64,000 bases of DNA from Plectrocnemia conspersa. Lineage: Eukaryota > Arthropoda > Insecta > Trichoptera > Polycentropodidae. The position numbers were made by a program, and so were the translations under genes. Under the pieces are notes generated by a model. That model saw only the letters and a list, made by a program, of their open reading frames with translations, was not told the origin of the DNA and made no database searches. Positions 14,180 to 26,971 of the stretch are shown here, piece by piece. The stretch is from positions 1-64,000 of the forward strand of contig VTFK01000458.1 of the NCBI GenBank assembly GCA_009617715.1. The letters are read 5' to 3'. Within the stretch, counting starts at the first letter, position 1. Each line of letters starts with the position of its first letter.

Positions 14180-14990
14180 TAAATCAAAACGTGCCATCAG
14201 ATGTTTCGCAATCGTAATCTCTTATGCCAGTAAATCTCAGTAACGATGCGTCACGGACTTTGTTCACTTTCACACGATCGTTTCGCTCACGTTTTTACGT
14301 CTTTCATTTGTGCCGTAGCTGCAAGTTGTTCTGACAGTTGTTGCCTCCCATGGCGTGGCAAAACTTTGGACATTTCAAGACCTTAGTTTCGTTCCCCACC
14401 CCTTTGCCATTTTCTAAAATATTTATGAATTATCAACCGACAAAAGAACTCATGCGATTGTTCTCCAATTAGCCGAGTTTCTTTCTGCAGGGCCATAATC
14501 TTCTCTCGGCGTAATCTCTAATCGGGGGCATACCTATGCAGATATGGCCAGGAGCGTTAAAAAAGGGACGAAAAGGCCGCCCTCCGCATTTAAACTTTTA
14601 CACTCGGAAAGGGTTTACGTCCGCGAATAAATGTTTAATACTGTTTCTTCGCGTAACGATTTTGAAAATTTCCAGAGTTGGAACCAGGGCTACGCAGATT
14701 GCATCTCGTAAATGCCACTTTTGAATAATTAACGCAGGGGCTGCGAAATTATTTAACAAAAGTGAGCGAATTATTTTGGAAGGGTTTCTGAAAAGGCACG
14801 GCACTTGTGCAACATGTGCATCGTTTGAAATATAATTATCGCTAAACTCGTAATGTTGGTCATTAGGGTCGTTAAATATAACCAACGAATGACATTAAAG
14901 TAGGGATAAATTATAAATTATGTCCTGTTTGCACGTCCGTCATCCCTGCATATCAACTTTCTTATAAGATCAGGGTTCGCCAAAGTACGG
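14180..14990. other. Large GC-balanced non-coding island
   Basis: About 800 bp with CpG dinucleotides, ATTA/TAAT and TTTATGAATTATC motifs, and short unrelated frames on both strands (for example 14536-14724 and 14598-14885) without domain similarity. No repeats found. It resembles a conserved regulatory block by composition; this is inference. Confidence 0.35.
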
Positions 14991-15476
14991 AACGTGAGCA
15001 ATAAATAGATTTTTACATAAGTTTTCCGGCATCTTTTTTTATGGTATTTTTAATGTTTCAAAATAAATTGTTACTGAATACACTTGCATAGCGATTGACA
15101 ATTTACGGAACATTTTTACTTAAATATGAAGTCGTTATTTTTATTTTCCTTAATTTTAAGTGTAAAAGTTTATTTAACCTTGGGTTTAAAAATGAAATGT
15201 TCCCATTAAAAAAATCCAAAACAATAACAGAAACGACAACAGAAAATATGTAAATATTGGTGCAAGTTGATGATTCTGAATCATCTCAAGCTGATCTTGA
15301 AGAGCAAGGTAAAACTCAAAATAATAGCCGTTTTTTATTATCATTAGATAAATAAAAACGATTTTTGTTTAAAAAAACTATTGGTTCAACTTACACAAAA
15401 TGAAATTTAGCTGCACACCTTGCAGAAATGTTGAAACAATGAAAATTTTCAAAGGATGGGTCAACAATAAAATCAC
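14991..15476. other. AT-rich sequence, nothing recognised
   Basis: Contains a short palindrome GATGATTCTGAATCATC near 15269; otherwise no gene or transposon signature. Confidence 0.45.
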
Positions 15477-16567
15477 ATATTCTGATGCCTGCACTACACT
15501 CTCTGAAAGTTGTCCGAACCGAAGTTACAACTGAAGTCGGCCGATCTACGACTTCGAGTAAGCGACCACACTGTCGCAAATTTCATATGCCGTTCGGACG
15601 CCGGCCGTGAATGACATCCGGACGGCGGTTTTTGTCACGTACAGCCGGCATATTTGCGCGCGATCGAAAATAGTGCCAAATAATCGCAATTTTTAAATTG
15701 TCATATTATTAAAATTGCGCTACTGATAATTATAAAAGTTAGTCTGGGCACTCTTCAATACAATATCAGTGAAAACTTTTCGGTCGTAAATATTCAATTT
15801 ACGCAAAATCTTTGTCGGCTTTTGCAAAATGTCATAAGGCATAAAAATAATACTTCAGAATACGAACACCAAATCTGTGACTATCCTAGAATTTGTCGCC
15901 ATCGATTCTAAATAAGAATTTGTTATGGTGTGATATTTATATAAACCGATCTAGAAAAATACATAAGGATATTCGAAACGATTTTTTTTAACAAAATCAA
16001 GTGCCACTAATTATTTTTTAATTATTAAATTTTATAAGAAAAAAACATTATAACGATATATGTTAGAAGAATATACTATCAAAAATATAATTAATCCATT
16101 TTGGTGCCCTAAAATATTCAGAAATAAGAGTCTGCTGAAGTCCTCGATAAGTATGTGGTATTATAAATTGACCACATGACCACGATGCAGCGCTCGACAT
16201 GCGTTTTAACCATAGGACACCTACGCGCATACTGAAATTGAACCGAGTTACTCGTTCTATCTCAGTTTGCGAAACACTATATCATTATCTCTCTCACTCT
16301 CGTCACTTAGCACGCGAGAAAGCGAAAAGGGAAGTATCTCACCGCTCGCGTTCGATAGAGCAGCTTCGACTTTTGCCGAGAATGGTCGGAAGCGCTCGAA
16401 TCTGGCAAAGTCGACTGAATTACTCCCACTTTACCTCCCGTTCTCGGTAACCTCGGACAACTTCCGAGAGATTTTAGAGCGGGCAGAACCGAACTCACTA
16501 TATTCTTCGTCCTTAGCTAACATTGGTCAACTTCCAGAGTGTAGTGCAGGCATCATAAGATAAGAAT
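15477..16567. repeat. 1.1-kb inverted-repeat block
   Basis: TGATGCCTGCACTACACTCT at about 15484 recurs in inverted form near 16530-16552. The following GAAAGTTGTCCGA matches, inverted, an inner right-arm copy near 16450-16470, so the right arm carries an extra ~70 bp between two GGAAGTTG units. Between the arms lie a GC-rich hairpin (15570-15663) and a CpG-rich part (16190-16450) with overlapping frames that match no family I know. It may be a MITE or two opposed copies of one repeat. Confidence 0.55.
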
Positions 16568-16894
16568 CATGTTAAGCTGCTTTAGGTCATATATCTCATA
16601 TTCATTTCAATTTAGAGGTCACCCTAATGATCATTCGAACCAACGAGAAGCAAGATCAGAACATTCACAATTGGGAATATTTCATGAACCATTTAATAGT
16701 GCATCTATCCTGAAACGTTACTCATCCATAAGTAAGACCGAAAAACTACTCATAGTTCGGAAAAGATGCGCGCTAGATATACGCTCTACCCTGCGAATAA
16801 TACTATTGTTATTCTACCATTTGAATTTCAATCGCCTTAGCGGCTATTTGGATCGTTTCTATTTAAAGCGTAAAAATATTTTAAGTAATGACCA

Positions 16895-16979
16895 AGCGAT
16901 GCAATTGACTCGCAAGCATCCTCATCTCATCTTCAATTTTGCTCTCAGGCCCTTTCCAAAAGTTTTTCTGACCCCTGAT
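16895..16979 (-). mobile_element. hAT end (CAGGGGTC), repeat copy 1 of 3
   Basis: On the minus strand it starts CAGGGGTCAGAAAAACTTTT at about 16978, then GGGCCTGAGAGC, GATGAGGATGCTTGCGAG and TCAATTGCATCGC. The inner block recurs near 32730-32790 and 54645-54720, so these are ends of one hAT-like family. Only this copy keeps the CAGGGG terminus. The 149-codon plus-strand frame across 16569-17018 is probably coincidental. Confidence 0.6.
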
Positions 16980-17099
16980 CTAAATTATCCTATTTGGAGT
17001 TGTTTATTAGTCTATTGACATTGCATTCTAGTCATCATAGATAAAAATATTTTAGTCTAGTGATATTTGAAATGTATATGACAGGATATAAATAACGCT

Positions 17100-17560
17100 T
17101 CAAGTGGGTTTTTATCGAGTGTCAAAAAAACGCGTCATTCCCCGACTGACCCCCATTACCGCTAAAAGCGTTTAATCAAACTATACACCGAGTTTTGTCG
17201 GCATGTGTATATGAAAATTTATTAGCGTCGCTACCCCCGTTTATTGGATTACATAAACACCCAGGCTCCGGCCGCTCGGGGGCACCAGCAAAGATCGAAT
17301 CAGAAGGCGAGCGACAAACATAGCCGCGGGCTGACGTACGTCTGTCTGACGATGGAATTGCTAGCAGAGATTTGTGTCAAAATCTGTCTAGCCATACGTC
17401 TGCTTGCGAGCAAATTGAGAACCGCCGGGGTTAATTGGAGCGAGCCGAAGTGAAATTTCCAAGATTACCTCCGTAAACTGTCGATGGGGGTGGTGATTCG
17501 ATTAGTTGACGTGTGCCGCCGTATTCTAGGGTGTTTGCGATAATTTGTACAATTATTGGT
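17100..17560. other. GC-balanced island next to a candidate ratchet site
   Basis: CpG-rich, non-repetitive sequence containing CTCCGGCCGCTCGGGGG, TGACGTACGTC and GGGGTTAATTGG motifs. The 69-codon frame at 17244-17453 has no recognisable domain. It lies immediately downstream, in minus-strand direction, of the abutted splice signals at 17615/17616, where conserved sequence is often found in fly ratchet sites (general knowledge). Confidence 0.35.
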
Positions 17561-17605
17561 TAAAGTGACAGACCTGGTGTTTGATCGGTTCACAGTAGTA
17601 AATGT

Positions 17606-17640
17606 AGATGCTTACCTGAAAACAAAGAAAATATAATATT
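17606..17640 (-). other. Candidate recursive-splice (ratchet) site 3
   Basis: On the minus strand a pyrimidine-rich tract TTTTCTTTGTTTTCAG (17631 down to 17616) is followed directly by GTAAGCATC. A strong 3' splice site thus abuts a strong 5' splice site with no exon between, the arrangement of zero-length recursive exons in long insect introns. No open exon is needed. It could also be an ordinary acceptor of an exon beginning GTAAG. Confidence 0.45.
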
Positions 17641-19465
17641 AAAATATTGTCACACACTAAATAATATAATATAGATTTAATTAAAAAATAAAAGCTTCTC
17701 AGTGTCATGCAATTAACATGAAATCAATATAAAAGTGACTAATAAATACTTTATCAACCTTAAAAGTGAATTGCAAAATGTAATAGTTTAATATATAAAT
17801 ATAATAATAAGTTACGCTATAGGTCTTCATTTATTCTGAGAAATTAGTATTGCAAGATAAGTAAGGTATAGTTTTTATGTTTTATATATTTTTTTATAAT
17901 TTATATATTTTTAATTAATATGGTTTATTTTTTATAATTATCTCGAGCCGTTTTATAAAAATGCGTAGGTGTTCGTCGCAGCAATAATTGAAGCAATATT
18001 TTGAGCACTTTGCAAAATTACCGTCGCGTCGTAAAGCAGAATTCAAAACAAGCAACAACAAAAGCAAACAAAAAAATGAGTTATCACACAGTCGCCTTGA
18101 ATACGAATTGCTATTTTACTGTGCTGTAAATTACGCGCCGGGAGTATTTTTCCGCAATCGGACCAATACGCAAAATCAACAGTTGTCGGCTGATACAAAC
18201 AACACACACAGCATATTTGTATAGTGGGAACTGCGCAGATTTACGGTACGTTAAACGGGGTGACATTGCTCAAATGAGCCCAGATTAGAACCGAGGGCGT
18301 ATTTTTGAAACTGGCTGAAGCTGTGAATAAAAGAATCACGTAGCAACAGGAGCGTATCGATCGATATGAGTGTTACCTTTATGTATTAATATTATATAGA
18401 TTTTTTAAATATTAAGACATGTGCCCACTCTTACGGTATGCGTCTTGAAGCGACGGAAATTGTCGCAGGATTACGGGCAAAAATGAACTCCAAGACACGC
18501 GCGAAAGTTAACACAAATCATAAAAAATCATTCAACAAGCTATAATATAAACCGTTATTTTTTGTATTTTTTAAAATAAAAATTCGAGTGCCGCTGCCTA
18601 GGCATTACGGACTACGCTACTCCGTTACGTTATAAATGTGCGGATACTCGATGAAAATCGATATTTATCGGTCAGATGATTGACCGTATAATTTAAAGTT
18701 ATTTGATGGAATGGTCCCGAACAAAGGAGATTTCTCTATTTATATACTTATGCTAATCAGTAGTTACAGCATCAAAGAAAAAGGGTAATCGAGTCTTCGA
18801 GAAATCGAGAAATAAAATATATATATCAGTTATGATTTAAGAAGATATATAACAATAGTCCCTAAATTATTATTTAAGTAAAAAAATAACATGTTTTCAA
18901 GCACATAATAATGAACTTTATAAATATACTAGAAAATTTGTATTATTCTTTTATAATCTCCACAAAATTTAATCTTAATAATTTATAATAATATTGTGTT
19001 CTTATACTTTGTACTTGAATGAAAATTCTCTTTAGTTTTACATTAATGGCGAAAAGATACATTTTGGAATAAAAAATGTTTTATTTTTCACAATCCTAAA
19101 GGAAAAATAAAAGAGAAAATTCTGTAGAAAAGAGTAATTTTGCATTTCCTGCTAAAAAAGATACTGTATTCAAATGTTCAAAGGTCATAACAATAAGTAG
19201 ATTAGAGAAATCTACTTTTTATTATTTAATTACAAAAATTTTTTTTTCTGTCATATTTATTATTTGTACAAGATCTAATAAATTCATCAAAAGTTTTATA
19301 TTTTAAATTCAGTTTATTTTTTCTTGAGAGTTTAATGTTTTTCACACAACTAACGATTATTTTATATACTATATATATATAACGAAACATTTAATACTTT
19401 TACTTCTTAGAGCGAGGGGTAAAAATTCAGACTTTGCCTCGGGCGCAGCTTTGTCTTTGTACGGC
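17641..19465. other. AT-rich sequence, mostly featureless
   Basis: A more complex patch lies at about 17985-18360 and another at 18420-18680 (with CTGCCTAGGCATTACGG). The 78-codon frame at 17988-18224 has no recognisable domain. No repeats paired. Confidence 0.4.
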
Positions 19466-19467
19466 TC

Positions 19468-19640
19468 TGATGACAAATCTTGTCTAAGGCCTTCTCAAAA
19501 TCTGTAAATACGACGTCTATTTGTATTCCCATAACGAGAGAATTTGTCACTGTTTTAGTGACTGGAACGGTCGGGACGAATAACTTGCCAAAAGTAATTA
19601 AAAACGCATCTATGGATAACTATTTCAAATGATTTATATA
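19468..19640 (-). pseudogene. LINE RT fragment, relative of the 26.7-kb LINE
   Basis: Nucleotide similarity to 27838-28040 is clear: GACAAA-TTGTC, AAGGC-TTCTCAAAATCTGTA, ACGACGTCTA-TTG and TTGTCAC-GTTT occur in the same order. Conceptually it covers the TDFEKAFDKV motif and the upstream FRPxRST region. Two short deletions (about 20 bp each) and frameshifts are present. It is a small decayed copy of the same or a sister family. Confidence 0.8.
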
Positions 19641-20800
19641 TTTTTTAAAGTAAATGTTTTTTTGCGCAGCATTATATATTTTGATAATCAATAAGTGCAA
19701 AAAGTTTTCACTGTATTTAAAATTAATAATAAACTTAACATATCTATAATATATTAAGAATAATTAAAATCCATAATAAAAAAAAAAAATTTTTAGGGTT
19801 GAAAGAAAAATTTTGAATAAATCTTGAAATTTTATTCTGAAACTTTATAATTTAAAAAATATTTAAATTAGTGTTATACAATTTTGTGTAGTTTCCTTTC
19901 AAATGCGTCAGTAAGAGGGATTTTTGCAACACTATGTGTTTAGTAGTTAGTTGGTAATGAATAGTACTTATTTTGAAACTTTTCCCATCTTTGTTGAAAA
20001 TGTTTTTTCAAGCGAAAGCTTAAGAATTCTCTACAAACTATAACTTTAATTTGTCAACGTTCGCCAAAATCTAAGTACATATTTTTTCTGTATAGAGAAG
20101 CTAATACAAATCCACGTAATTTACATTATATTTTAAATCCCGTATAAACTAAACATATCTTAAAAAATATTTTTTTTACAATTTGATGATTTTTATACAT
20201 ATTTTGATAAATGTTTTACAATTAAAATCGTTAAATCGTTAATGGCGTAGCAAAATTTTGTTATTAAATAATAACTATTTAAAACTGTAATCACGGTACT
20301 CTGTCCGCCATCTTGTTTTATATTTGAATGCTTATTTTCTATTGGTCGAAACAACAGAATGTATTACCGGTGGTTCGGAAAGCAATAAAGCAAATTCAAT
20401 TTTATTATTATTTATTATTATAATTAAATATATTTCCTTTGTTTACGTGTATTATTATACACCGTTCATTCAAATTAAATGTCAATTTAAATTAGCTCCA
20501 ATAAAAAAGGCTTAAAAGAAATTAGCAAAAAAAAACGAACACTATAAATAAGTATATACAATATACCTCGGATTGAGAGTTACTTAGTTTACGAGTGTTT
20601 CGAAAAACGAGCAAACAAGTATTGCATTACGAGAAATATGTATTAAATCACAGTTATATTATTATTATTTTATTAATTTAACGTAATAGCTAATTTTTAC
20701 ACCAAACAAATTTTAACTAAATATTAAGGACCGGGAGGAGGAATCGACTCGATGAACGATTTGTTAAATGAGTAGACTTTTGTATTGTCTCTGACTTCAC
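19641..20800. other. AT-rich sequence, nothing recognised
   Basis: Runs of A and T and scattered short frames; no transposon or gene signature. Confidence 0.5.
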
Positions 20801-20824
20801 ACACACTCTCTCTCTCTCTCTCCT
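20801..20824. repeat. (CA)/(CT)n microsatellite
   Basis: ACACACACTCTCTCTCTCT followed by CTCTCC: a short dinucleotide tract. Confidence 0.9.
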
Positions 20825-22089
20825 CCGAGTTCAAAATCAAGTGCTATCTCTCTATTTCCTTTCTATATTTTCATTCATTTAACCTGTGACGCATTCGTAG
20901 CTTCGTTCAAACGAATGATATAAAATCAATCACTTGCTTACTCTAATTGCTTCACTATAAACAAACGCTCATATAACTCGATTCTAGCGATTAACAAATT
21001 ACGTCGCAGCAAAGTAATTGCGTCTCAATATTAAATTATAAAATATTAGGAATACATATATTATAAATCAGAGTATATAACGTAAACATACATATAATAT
21101 ATACATAAAGATCGTATCGTTTTGTGAGAATTTGCATATAAATAAAAAAAAAAAAACTAAAAAAAAATTAAACACTATCGAATTATTGAACTGATAAAAT
21201 CTCTGCGCTTGAAACAATAAATACAAAAACGAAGCACGAACTTCACAAAAAAATATAAAAAGAGTTAAACGATAATTAAAGATGGGCCTTTCCAACATTA
21301 TGTTACGTGCAAATTCTGCGAATTTCGGTCATAATAGATACGGCCGATAAAGATACTATTCACAAATGTTTCTAGAAGGCGTAAAAACATTGTCTCGCAT
21401 TTGGAAACAAAATAAAGGAACATAAAATACTATGGATTTTAGAGCGGCACTAGTCACTTGGGTATATTGAGAGAAAAATGAAACTCAAGTATACATATTC
21501 TTTCATTCTAAGATTTTTTCTAATTTCATGTAACGAATATTGAATCAATTGTTCCAATATTCGATTGAGAACCCTAGTTTTTTTTTAAAATACTGTATTT
21601 TTACATAATTTCAATAACAAATATACCATAGTATTAATAAATAAATTACACAATGTATTAAAAATAAAATAAAATACTAACTTTAAAATGAAGGTTAAAA
21701 ACAGGTTGATCTTACTTTACAATAAATAATCCTTTGATAAGAATACAAATCTAGTACATAATACATATTTTACATTAAAATTTCATGACATTTATTTTGC
21801 TATTAAAAAACAAATAAAATATAAAAAAACTTTCATAAAACAGTTTTAACACAACACAAGTTTCTTTTTATAATTTCAAAAATATTCCACCCTTGCTTTG
21901 TCGACCCCAGTCATAAAAAATACATATATACACACACATTGTCCACGGTGTTAAACAACACTGGCAAGAATCTGCAGGCGACTTGTATGGGACTACAATA
22001 AAATTTTATCCCCTTATTTTCCGTTATATACTATAGTATTATATATATAATAATATAAATAAATACGATTCGGACGATAACTACGTTTT
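20825..22089. other. AT-rich sequence, nothing recognised
   Basis: No gene, RNA or transposon signature detected. Contains long A and T runs near 21145-21165 and 21590. Confidence 0.45.
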
Positions 22090-22335
22090 CTTCTAATACA
22101 AAACTATTTTATGTCCGGAGTCATTGTTTGACCGAGGCCCGAGTGGCCTATTTGTTATGAAACAAGGGGATGCCATCTTTGTTTCTAATCCATAAAATTC
22201 CTTTTATTCCCCCGGCGACAGGGGAGGCCTACCTCTTTGGCGGGCCTATGTGATATTTTGAACCCTTTGGAAAGTTCGCTGAAAGGTCCCAGTGAAACGG
22301 GCCGATTCGGTTTTATATTCGCTTCACAATAAATA
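22090..22335. other. GC-balanced non-coding island
   Basis: Compact island with GAGGCCCGAGTGGCC, CCCCGGCGACAGGGG and GGCGGGCC motifs and no open frame. No repeat partner seen. Confidence 0.35.
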
Positions 22336-22939
22336 TCAAAAATTTCAGTGCAGATAAGAACGAGCAGAGTAGGGTCGTATCAAGATAATATATATTGTGA
22401 AATGCTCATTAGAATATTGAATCTCATAATACAAGTGATGCTGGAAAGAGCAATTTCTTTGTAATAAAAAATATGTTATGCAAATTAAAAAATAAATACA
22501 TTGAAGAATTAAAATTAAAGAATCCAAACCAATGAGCCCACAAAATTTTGTGAAGAATGATCGAATTTGTATTTAAATAGAATTATTAAACAATTGTATT
22601 CGAATAAATAAAAGTTAACATTGCAACGGATGATGCACGCGTTGGAAAACTTGACACGCCAGAACACCAATTATGCATCGCTCATAAATTCACCTCAACA
22701 TATCTGAAATCCTTTACAAAAACACACTAGTGCAACACTCGGAATTATGCTTGTAAGAAAATACATGTCTATATTGCTTATAAATAATGAATTCGATTTT
22801 TTGCAAATGTCACGAGGGCCTTAGCCTTAAACTTTTATTTTGATGTCAACTATCAAGGTAAATCGAGATAGAAGTTATTTAATATATTACAATTTAATCG
22901 AGGGTCTTTGATCCTATTTAAAAGGTTCTAGGCTCTAAC
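22336..22939. other. AT-rich sequence, nothing recognised
   Basis: No supported feature. Confidence 0.5.
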
Positions 22940-23230
22940 ATGCCATTATAAGTTTGTATTAGCGATTTGGGTGGTCGTGTGAAAAGCGAGGGATGTACGT
23001 GGTGACACGTGGAAAAGTTTCACGGTCACGTGTCCCGCATTACGGAATAGGATTCACGTTAGAAAAGTAGTGACATAGCCTCAGCAAGGTCAAACGCGAA
23101 ACAAGACCGTTAAAGTGGCCTTTAATGGATTCCCCAAAACCCGGAACAAAAGCCTGGATAATTCTAAGGGCTCGTGCAAACACGTAGAAACGTAATTGCT
23201 CCGCTGGGTAATTTTTAATATGAAATACTC
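22940..23230. other. GC-balanced island with repeated CACGTG-type boxes
   Basis: Contains several ACGTG cores (GTACGTGG, GACACGTGG, GTCACGTGTC, TTCACGTT, ACACGTAG) within about 220 bp. The cluster of E-box-like ACGTG motifs would suit bHLH or bHLH-PAS binding; that reading is inference. No open frame or repeat partner. Confidence 0.35.
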
Positions 23231-25029
23231 AATTTATTTGTATATATTATATTAAAAATGGAATGTTTGTGATGTATTTTAATAATGTGGTTCCCACCGT
23301 CCGAATTCTTCAAATACATAATTCAACAAGATGCCATTACTGTTGAGATTAAATAGAATTAAATTCTGAACGGAACAGAAGAAACGTAACACAATATAAG
23401 CGATTATGAAACGGATCTTTTCAGAATTTAATTTGAGAAGTTAAATCCGTCGTTTACTTAGACAGCTGAGACGGGATGATCTCTTTGATGTTTTCGTTTG
23501 GCGTTTCGGTGAGGAACTAACTAAAAAAGCTAATTTACATTATGTGTATATGTATTTATATGACACAAAATATATACTCGTATATACACATGTGAGTATT
23601 TAAAAACACAGAATATTTTGAAGCGGCCTTGAATATTTTATTATTAAGATTAAATCTGTATTTTGAAGGTATTACGTATTAAATATACTTTCATAATATA
23701 CATTTTTGCTGTAAATATTTATATATAAAATATATACGTAGTCATTTATTTATTTCATAAATGTATTTAGCTAAATGACTATTTTTTATATACTAAACAA
23801 ATTTAGTATAAAAAAATACTTTAATATTATAATATATTTTTTAATGCACATTTTTTTTCTAATTAGGTTTTACGCATACATTTAAACGCAATGTACCTAC
23901 TGTACTAAAATAAAATTACAAAATAAAAGGCCCATAAAATCAAACGATCTAACGTCATTTTTTTTCAATTTTCTGATTTCTTCCTATCTCTTCGACAATA
24001 TTTAAACTAAAATGTAGGCACAATAAAATAACTTTTTACTTCCCATGTTAAACTTGAGCTCGCTACCAGTTTTTTTTATCAGCTTACGCCAAATCGACAC
24101 AGGCCAGACAGTATAGCTTCGCATACTCAGTCTTTTTATTTCAATCGTCAGAACTGCTCTAACCATTTTGTCACCTTCTAATCACCAATAACTAACTCGA
24201 GTTTTGAAACAACTTATAATTAATTTATTGCACAAAATTTACGGCCGAAATATCAACTGTTATTATGTAAAAATGTGATGTGTGTTGCTTTTAAAAATAA
24301 ATAAGAAACGCGATACTACAAACTAACAACTTCGTAAACTCGCTTTCATAATACGAGTTTTTGTGTGTGCACACAAAGAGATCTTTGTGAGATCTGCCAG
24401 TCACCGCATAATGTACATTTTAGAGTAAGTTTAAAAAATCTATTTTTGCAGTAATTAAGTTTTGTATGAATATTATCTGAATTATAAAAACGCAAATAAA
24501 TACTGGTATAAGCTTAGTTTAAAAATCGGCAAATTAATTTTAAACTTTAGAGCAATTCAAACATAACATGAATATTATTTTAAATTTAATGTATTTTTGC
24601 TAAGAGCAGTAGGATAGCGTATATTTATTTAAAAAAACAAGTAAAAAATGTGTTGCTCTCGTCTTCGCCTACGTCAGTGTAGCCAGCCACTTTGCACGTG
24701 GCCAAATAAATCGGTCCCCACAATCATATAAATATTACTTCCTAAGATTCTTAACCATTACAGATAATAAAAAATATGCCATTCTATGTATATTCATGAA
24801 AAAATATTAGTTAAGAATTAAAAATGTGTTACTGTTAAAGTTGAATTTTTCAAAGTACAAATTTATTAGCACAACCTTATTTTCTATTTTAATGGAGAAG
24901 TGTTATTGTACTATTATTAAAATATGACTTTAATATGATATTTATTTTAAAGTTAAACGCCTACCTCAATACAAACCCTATTATATATTTTTTCGGATAC
25001 CGCTTTCAAAAAATATATTATTTTAATAC
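23231..25029. other. AT-rich sequence, nothing recognised
   Basis: No supported feature; A/T microsatellite-like tracts between 23560 and 23840. Confidence 0.45.
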
Positions 25030-25575
25030 AAAAAAGTTACGCAAGATAGCGAGAATTGACTTAATTAAATTTGCACACGATCTGATTTTTCCGGTACGTT
25101 TGGATTGTACGAAAGTGGATTTGGCCCGTGCGACTGAAAAGTTTTCAAGAAATCTTCAAGGATACGTAGGGGGAAAGGAGAGGATTCGGGCGAATTAGCT
25201 TTATGTAAATTCGGATAAAACCCACTTCGAAATTCCTACACACACAATATTCTCGCTGCCGAAAATCAATTTTTAAACTACCTTCATACGTACATATGTA
25301 GGTTGTGCAAAATATTCACGACACGTGTAGTTGTTTCTAAAGAGGACGCGGCTTTAGTATTGCTGCGATTTTCCATGCCATGGGAAAAGGTTTGTAGACA
25401 TTTCCTCTCGGCTCTACGTGTCGCCAAATGGGTGTTTCTTTTTTTAAGCACATCCTGAAAGAAAACCCCTGGCGGCGTTTATCAACTTTAAAAAACTTCG
25501 CAGCAAGTTTGCTGTCCCCGGGGGCGATGCTCTGTCGTTTGTTCTCAAACATTCAGTCTGGAAATTCTGTCTAGC
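25030..25575. other. GC-balanced non-coding island
   Basis: CpG-containing, non-repetitive sequence. Frames at 24935-25198 (+) and 25337-25552 (-) show no recognisable domain and lack coding character. Possible regulatory block by composition. Confidence 0.35.
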
Positions 25576-26374
25576 AGAGAATCTAAGAAACTATGAAAAT
25601 ACTAATAGCGAAACGATTTAATAATATATTTCCTTTCTTTGAAAATCAAGTTTCTTTTAATAAATCTCAGACGAAAAAAGAGCGAAGTAATAAAATTTAA
25701 GTACCGCCATGAACTTTAGCGAGCTCGTCTCCGAATAGTGATAAAGAAAAAATATTTTGCGCCGCCTTTCCTTTGACTCGTATTGGCGTAAGGTCGAATT
25801 GAAATCTATATCTTCAAAAGAGAAAGATAAAAAAATTGTCTCATCGCAAATTGATGGTAAGACAAAGCGTCGCCTAGGGAGTTTCGTTTACCAGCTATCT
25901 TTATTATCAGAGGATCAGTAGCTACTACATAACATCAAAATATTAAACTACAAAGGTCGATTGAGTGTACAAAAAAACTTTTGACCTATGAAGGGAAATT
26001 CAATGTTTGCTTAGACGACACAATTTATTTTAGGATCAGTAACATAATAATAAAAATATTTATAACCACATGTATTTCATACATATGATATGTTTTCCAC
26101 CCCCTTTGCCACCCAAAAGTGCTAAGGACAAAACGATGTTCATTGAAACAATTTTAAAGAGAGAAATCGTGACGATATACTGTATATGCATCATTGTTAG
26201 ATCACACGTTAAAAAACTCCTTCCGTTACCAGGCGCTTGGAATAGCAACAGTTGTGAGCCACGCCAGATAATTCATCCTAGGTTGTCGACCAGAGTACAG
26301 AGAACAGCACACTTGGCCGTTCTTTCGAAGCTATTGTCCTTGGCCGGACGCCTCCATCAAAAACTATCAAAAAA
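25576..26374. other. Mixed sequence upstream of the second mariner
   Basis: The 102-codon plus-strand frame at 26070-26378 contains no domain I recognise. Its end abuts the 5'-truncated mariner, so part of it could be unrelated transposon DNA. Confidence 0.35.
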
Positions 26375-26699
26375 TTAATTCTGAATATAACAAGGGAGTA
26401 CTGCAACGTTTTGCGAAACGATGGAGAAAGAGATCAGAAAAATGGGCCAATGGGTTTCTCCTTCATCACGATAACGCGCCGCGATTTTTTGGCCAAAAAA
26501 AAGGTTCTGTCTGTCTTCGTCTAATTGTCTTCATCAATGCGATTTCTGGCTCTTGCCAAAAATAAAAACCGTGCTAAAAGGAAAACGTTTTGCCACCATT
26601 CCCGACATTGAGGGGAGGTCACGACAAAGTAACTTCAGGCCCTTCCAGAAATTTATTTTTATTAATTAATTTATTTATTTTTTAGATTAAATTAAGACT

Positions 26700-26735
26700 A
26701 TCGTGGCCTAATAGGTTACCCCAATGCGCCACGAT
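26700..26735 (-). repeat. LINE 3'-UTR hairpin, loop GCATTGGGGTAA
   Basis: On the minus strand ATCGTGGC and GCCACGAT make a perfect 8-bp stem around a loop beginning GCATTGGGGTAA. The loop is shared with 3147-3182 and 63885-63926, whose stems have different sequences. The position just before the A/T tail suits a structure recognised by the LINE reverse transcriptase. Confidence 0.65.
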
Positions 26736-26971
26736 GGTCGAAACCAAATTTTAAATTTATAAAACATAAAAAACCGTATATATACATAAATATAAAAATA
26801 CTTCAACATAACAAAAAAATTATAAAATATCAAAATAAAATAATACAAACTGGATCAGATCCTCGTAGCTAACATTAAATAAGTCAATATGTAATGCCAG
26901 CGTATTAAGGAGCCGGATGGCCACAGCTATAGGCGAGTCGGCAAGTGCGGATGTCCTAGCCCTAACGGCCA

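Noticed and set aside
16199..16563. Overlapping plus- and minus-strand frames of 63-98 codons as host genes
   Set aside because: They overlap each other in CpG-rich DNA inside an inverted-repeat block and show no domain or splice context.
16569..17018. 149-codon plus-strand frame as a gene
   Set aside because: It runs across the boundary of a hAT-like end, lacks any recognisable domain and has no upstream signal.
26070..26378. 102-codon plus-strand frame as a gene
   Set aside because: No recognisable domain; ends at a truncated mariner and overlaps an antisense frame.
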